Assembly: GCA_050291725.1 (NCBI GenBank)
Contig: JBNKKH010000010.1
Location: 13,325-77,324 of the forward strand
Direction of reading: 5' to 3'
DNA length: 64,000 nt
DNA from: JAAGZL01 sp050291725
GTDB taxonomy: Bacteria > Pseudomonadota > Gammaproteobacteria > Chromatiales > Chromatiaceae
This document shows positions 62,413-64,000 of this stretch, in pieces (within the stretch, counting starts at the first letter, position 1; the number at the start of each line of letters is the position of its first letter). The notes under the pieces were generated by a model, which was not told the origin of the DNA, did no database searches, and worked only from the letters and a program-made list of their open reading frames with translations. A program made the translations under genes and the position numbers.

Positions 62413-63714
62413 ATGGTACAAACACTGGTACAAAACAACCACCGCTATTTGCTGCTACGTGGTAACACTTACTACTTCCGCTATGTCATTCCGCGCCATG
62501 TGAGGCAATCCTGTCCATCTATCCCACGAGAAGTAAAGCGAAGCCTTTCAACGGATAGTTTCGCGACTGCTCTGTACTTCATTAGTGAGAAGTTATCGCT
62601 AATTGATCTCATTAGGAGGTGTAGGGATGCGGGGCAACTCAAGTCACTTATAGGTCAACTAGGGGATTTCTCTGAGATATTCAGTAGGTTTGTAACTAGT
62701 CGAATCCAAAGAGGGCGGCAGGAAGCCAGGGGTAGCCAAAACAGCAGAGAAGTAATATCCCATGCTGATACCCCTAAGTTGTCTGAGGCGTGGCTATCAT
62801 TCGTAGAGTCAAGGCAGTGGTCAGATAGGTTAAAGAAGAACAATCAGTTGTTGTTTAACAATGTCCGTCACTTCCTGGGGGATCGTCATGTCGGGGATGT
62901 CACTAAGGAGTTACTGAAGCATACGCTCAGTTCGATTGCTTGTTTACCCAAAAGGAACTTGAAGAGGTACAAGGGTGTGCCCCTCGAGCAGATAACATCA
63001 ATGCAGATACCAGAGGAGGACCGGGTTTCAGGTAAGACCGTTAAGGAGCACCTCAAGCTCTGTCAGGGACTCTTTAATAGCTGCCTAGTGAAAGACCTTC
63101 ATGTTCTCGAAAAGTCTCCTACAGAGGGCTTGAGCCTGGATACCAAGGACAATAGGTTCGCGTCATTGGGTGACTCGGAGGTAGTGAAGGTCATAGAGAG
63201 ATCAAGTAAGAAGCCTGAATGGTTCAGATGGTTCCTGCTGTTGGCTGTGTACTCTGGAGCTAGGCGGTCTGAGCTTTCTCGATTGAGATCAGGTGACTTT
63301 AAGGTATGCCATGATACAGGGAGGCATTACTTTGTTATTCACTACGGTAAGACGGATGCAGCCCGTAGGCAGGTCCCTGTTCATCGGAGGCTAGTGGAGG
63401 AGGGGTTTCTTGAGTGGGTGAGGGAAAGGGATGGTGATCTGTTCCCTGTTGCTCACACGAACCCCAATAGGGTTACTGACATGTTCTCATCTCTGCTGGA
63501 CGTTAAGGTAAATGACCTGGGTGAGAGGATTGTTTTTCATTCCCTAAGGCATACGTTCATCACTAAGGCACGTTCAGCAGGGGTTGAGGCTGTCCTGGTG
63601 CAGCAGGTGGTCGGACATGAGAAGACAGGGGCAGGGTTGACTGATCGGTATACACATACGTTTTTGTTGGGGTCAGTTTTAATTGTAGTTGATTCAGTGG
63701 ACTACGGGTTGTGA
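62413..63714 (+). CDS. phage-type tyrosine integrase
   Basis: The 433-residue protein is a tyrosine recombinase with an N-terminal arm/DNA-binding part (about 1-270) and a catalytic core: SGARRSELSRLR (first Arg), HSLRHTFIT (His-x-x-Arg-His), VVGHEK (His), and DRYTHTF with the nucleophilic Tyr. The ATG at 62413 has GGAG 9 bases upstream; an in-frame TTG at 62398 is less likely. It starts about 57 bases after the 3' end of rnpB, so an attachment site at the rnpB 3' end is inferred. Codon use differs somewhat from neighbours, with frequent AGG arginine codons. Confidence 0.9.
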   Translation: MVQTLVQNNHRYLLLRGNTYYFRYVIPRHVRQSCPSIPREVKRSLSTDSFATALYFISEKLSLIDLIRRCRDAGQLKSLIGQLGDFSEIFSRFVTSRIQRGRQEARGSQNSREVISHADTPKLSEAWLSFVESRQWSDRLKKNNQLLFNNVRHFLGDRHVGDVTKELLKHTLSSIACLPKRNLKRYKGVPLEQITSMQIPEEDRVSGKTVKEHLKLCQGLFNSCLVKDLHVLEKSPTEGLSLDTKDNRFASLGDSEVVKVIERSSKKPEWFRWFLLLAVYSGARRSELSRLRSGDFKVCHDTGRHYFVIHYGKTDAARRQVPVHRRLVEEGFLEWVRERDGDLFPVAHTNPNRVTDMFSSLLDVKVNDLGERIVFHSLRHTFITKARSAGVEAVLVQQVVGHEKTGAGLTDRYTHTFLLGSVLIVVDSVDYGL

Positions 63715-64000
63715 TTATAGGGATACATTAGCGGGGATTGCTTTGGTCTCAGAGCGGCCAACAAGAGACATTAGGGAAGTGCTTTATCAAAGGTGGTTTG
63801 GCGGATATACTCCACTAATTGCAGGGTATAACGGTAAGGCAGGATGCAGTTTTACGCCAAAAAATAAATACGTCCCCTTTTCTTTTGGATACTGCCCCCA
63901 GATACCAAATATACGTACGTGTCTCATATTATGATATTGATACGTGTAACCTAATTACTACTAGGCAATTTACTTACGCATTACTGAAGGAGATAAGTGA
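63715..64000. other. region after the integrase, no supported gene
   Basis: These 286 bases follow the integrase. Only an 81-codon frame without a ribosome site is present, and it is not supported. An AAGGAG at about 63987 with a GTG near the end could mark the start of a gene beyond the window. The cargo of the element is not visible. Confidence 0.3.

Noticed and set aside
63689..63934. 81-codon frame after the integrase
   Set aside because: It overlaps the integrase end, lacks a ribosome site and resembles no family.
1..64000. CRISPR array or tRNA genes
   Set aside because: No regularly spaced repeats with unique spacers and no cloverleaf-like segments with TTCGAATCC-type arms were seen.

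Overview
The window is a contiguous piece of a gammaproteobacterial chromosome. Evidence for this is the gene order glyA-nrdR-ribD-ribE-ribBA-ribH-nusB-thiL-pgpA, carA-carB-greA, rlmE-ftsH-folP-glmM and ispA-xseB, together with the FadE/FadI/FadJ type of beta-oxidation enzymes, a FimV-like protein and a class A RNase P RNA. I cannot name the genus. The mix (degenerate GTP cyclohydrolase half in RibBA, zinc-independent FolE2, two GAPDH paralogues, a large dikinase-like protein) would suit a free-living or symbiotic environmental gammaproteobacterium, for example a sulfur oxidiser, but that is inference. Base composition is mid-range, TTG start codons are frequent, and coding density is high except in an AT-richer accessory stretch at about 41.3-44 kb.

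Layout. 0-9 kb: a partial DUF4124 gene, glyA, nrdR, the riboflavin set, nusB, thiL, pgpA and a secreted retropepsin-like protease. 9.3-15.2 kb (minus strand): a fatty-acid oxidation operon fadE-fadI-fadJ. 15.4-21.6 kb: a shikimate kinase, then carA, a small GxxExxY gene bounded by 25-bp inverted repeats, carB and greA. 21.6-29.6 kb: yhbY, a fimV-like gene, rlmE, ftsH, folP and glmM. 29.6-36.8 kb: folE2, a 7-bp tandem repeat, ispA-xseB, then parE, a CNP1-like gene and parC. 36.8-41.3 kb: a truncated methyltransferase remnant and a 1340-residue hybrid sensor kinase. 41.6-43.8 kb: four small minus-strand accessory genes (zinc ribbon, stand-alone MreB N-terminal-like, possible immunity-like protein, phosphatase). 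44-46.4 kb: rimB-rimK-aspartoacylase-like operon. 46.7-50.7 kb: a small ORF, a LysR regulator, a small periplasmic protein, and a two-gene unknown unit between 35-bp direct repeats. 50.8-58.6 kb (minus): MBL hydrolase, divergent GAPDH, a 1403-residue PPDK-like dikinase without the PEP/pyruvate barrel, and canonical gap. 58.8-61.8 kb: a membrane-anchored metzincin-like protease, argF and argD. 61.99-62.36 kb: rnpB, followed directly by a tyrosine integrase that probably marks the start of an integrated element running off the right edge.

The best candidates for something undescribed are the PPDK-like 1403-residue protein with an unassigned 890-residue N-terminal half, the inverted-repeat-bounded GxxExxY unit lodged exactly between carA and carB, and the two-gene unit flanked by direct repeats at 48.5-50.8 kb, whose first gene appears to have its signal peptide in another frame.
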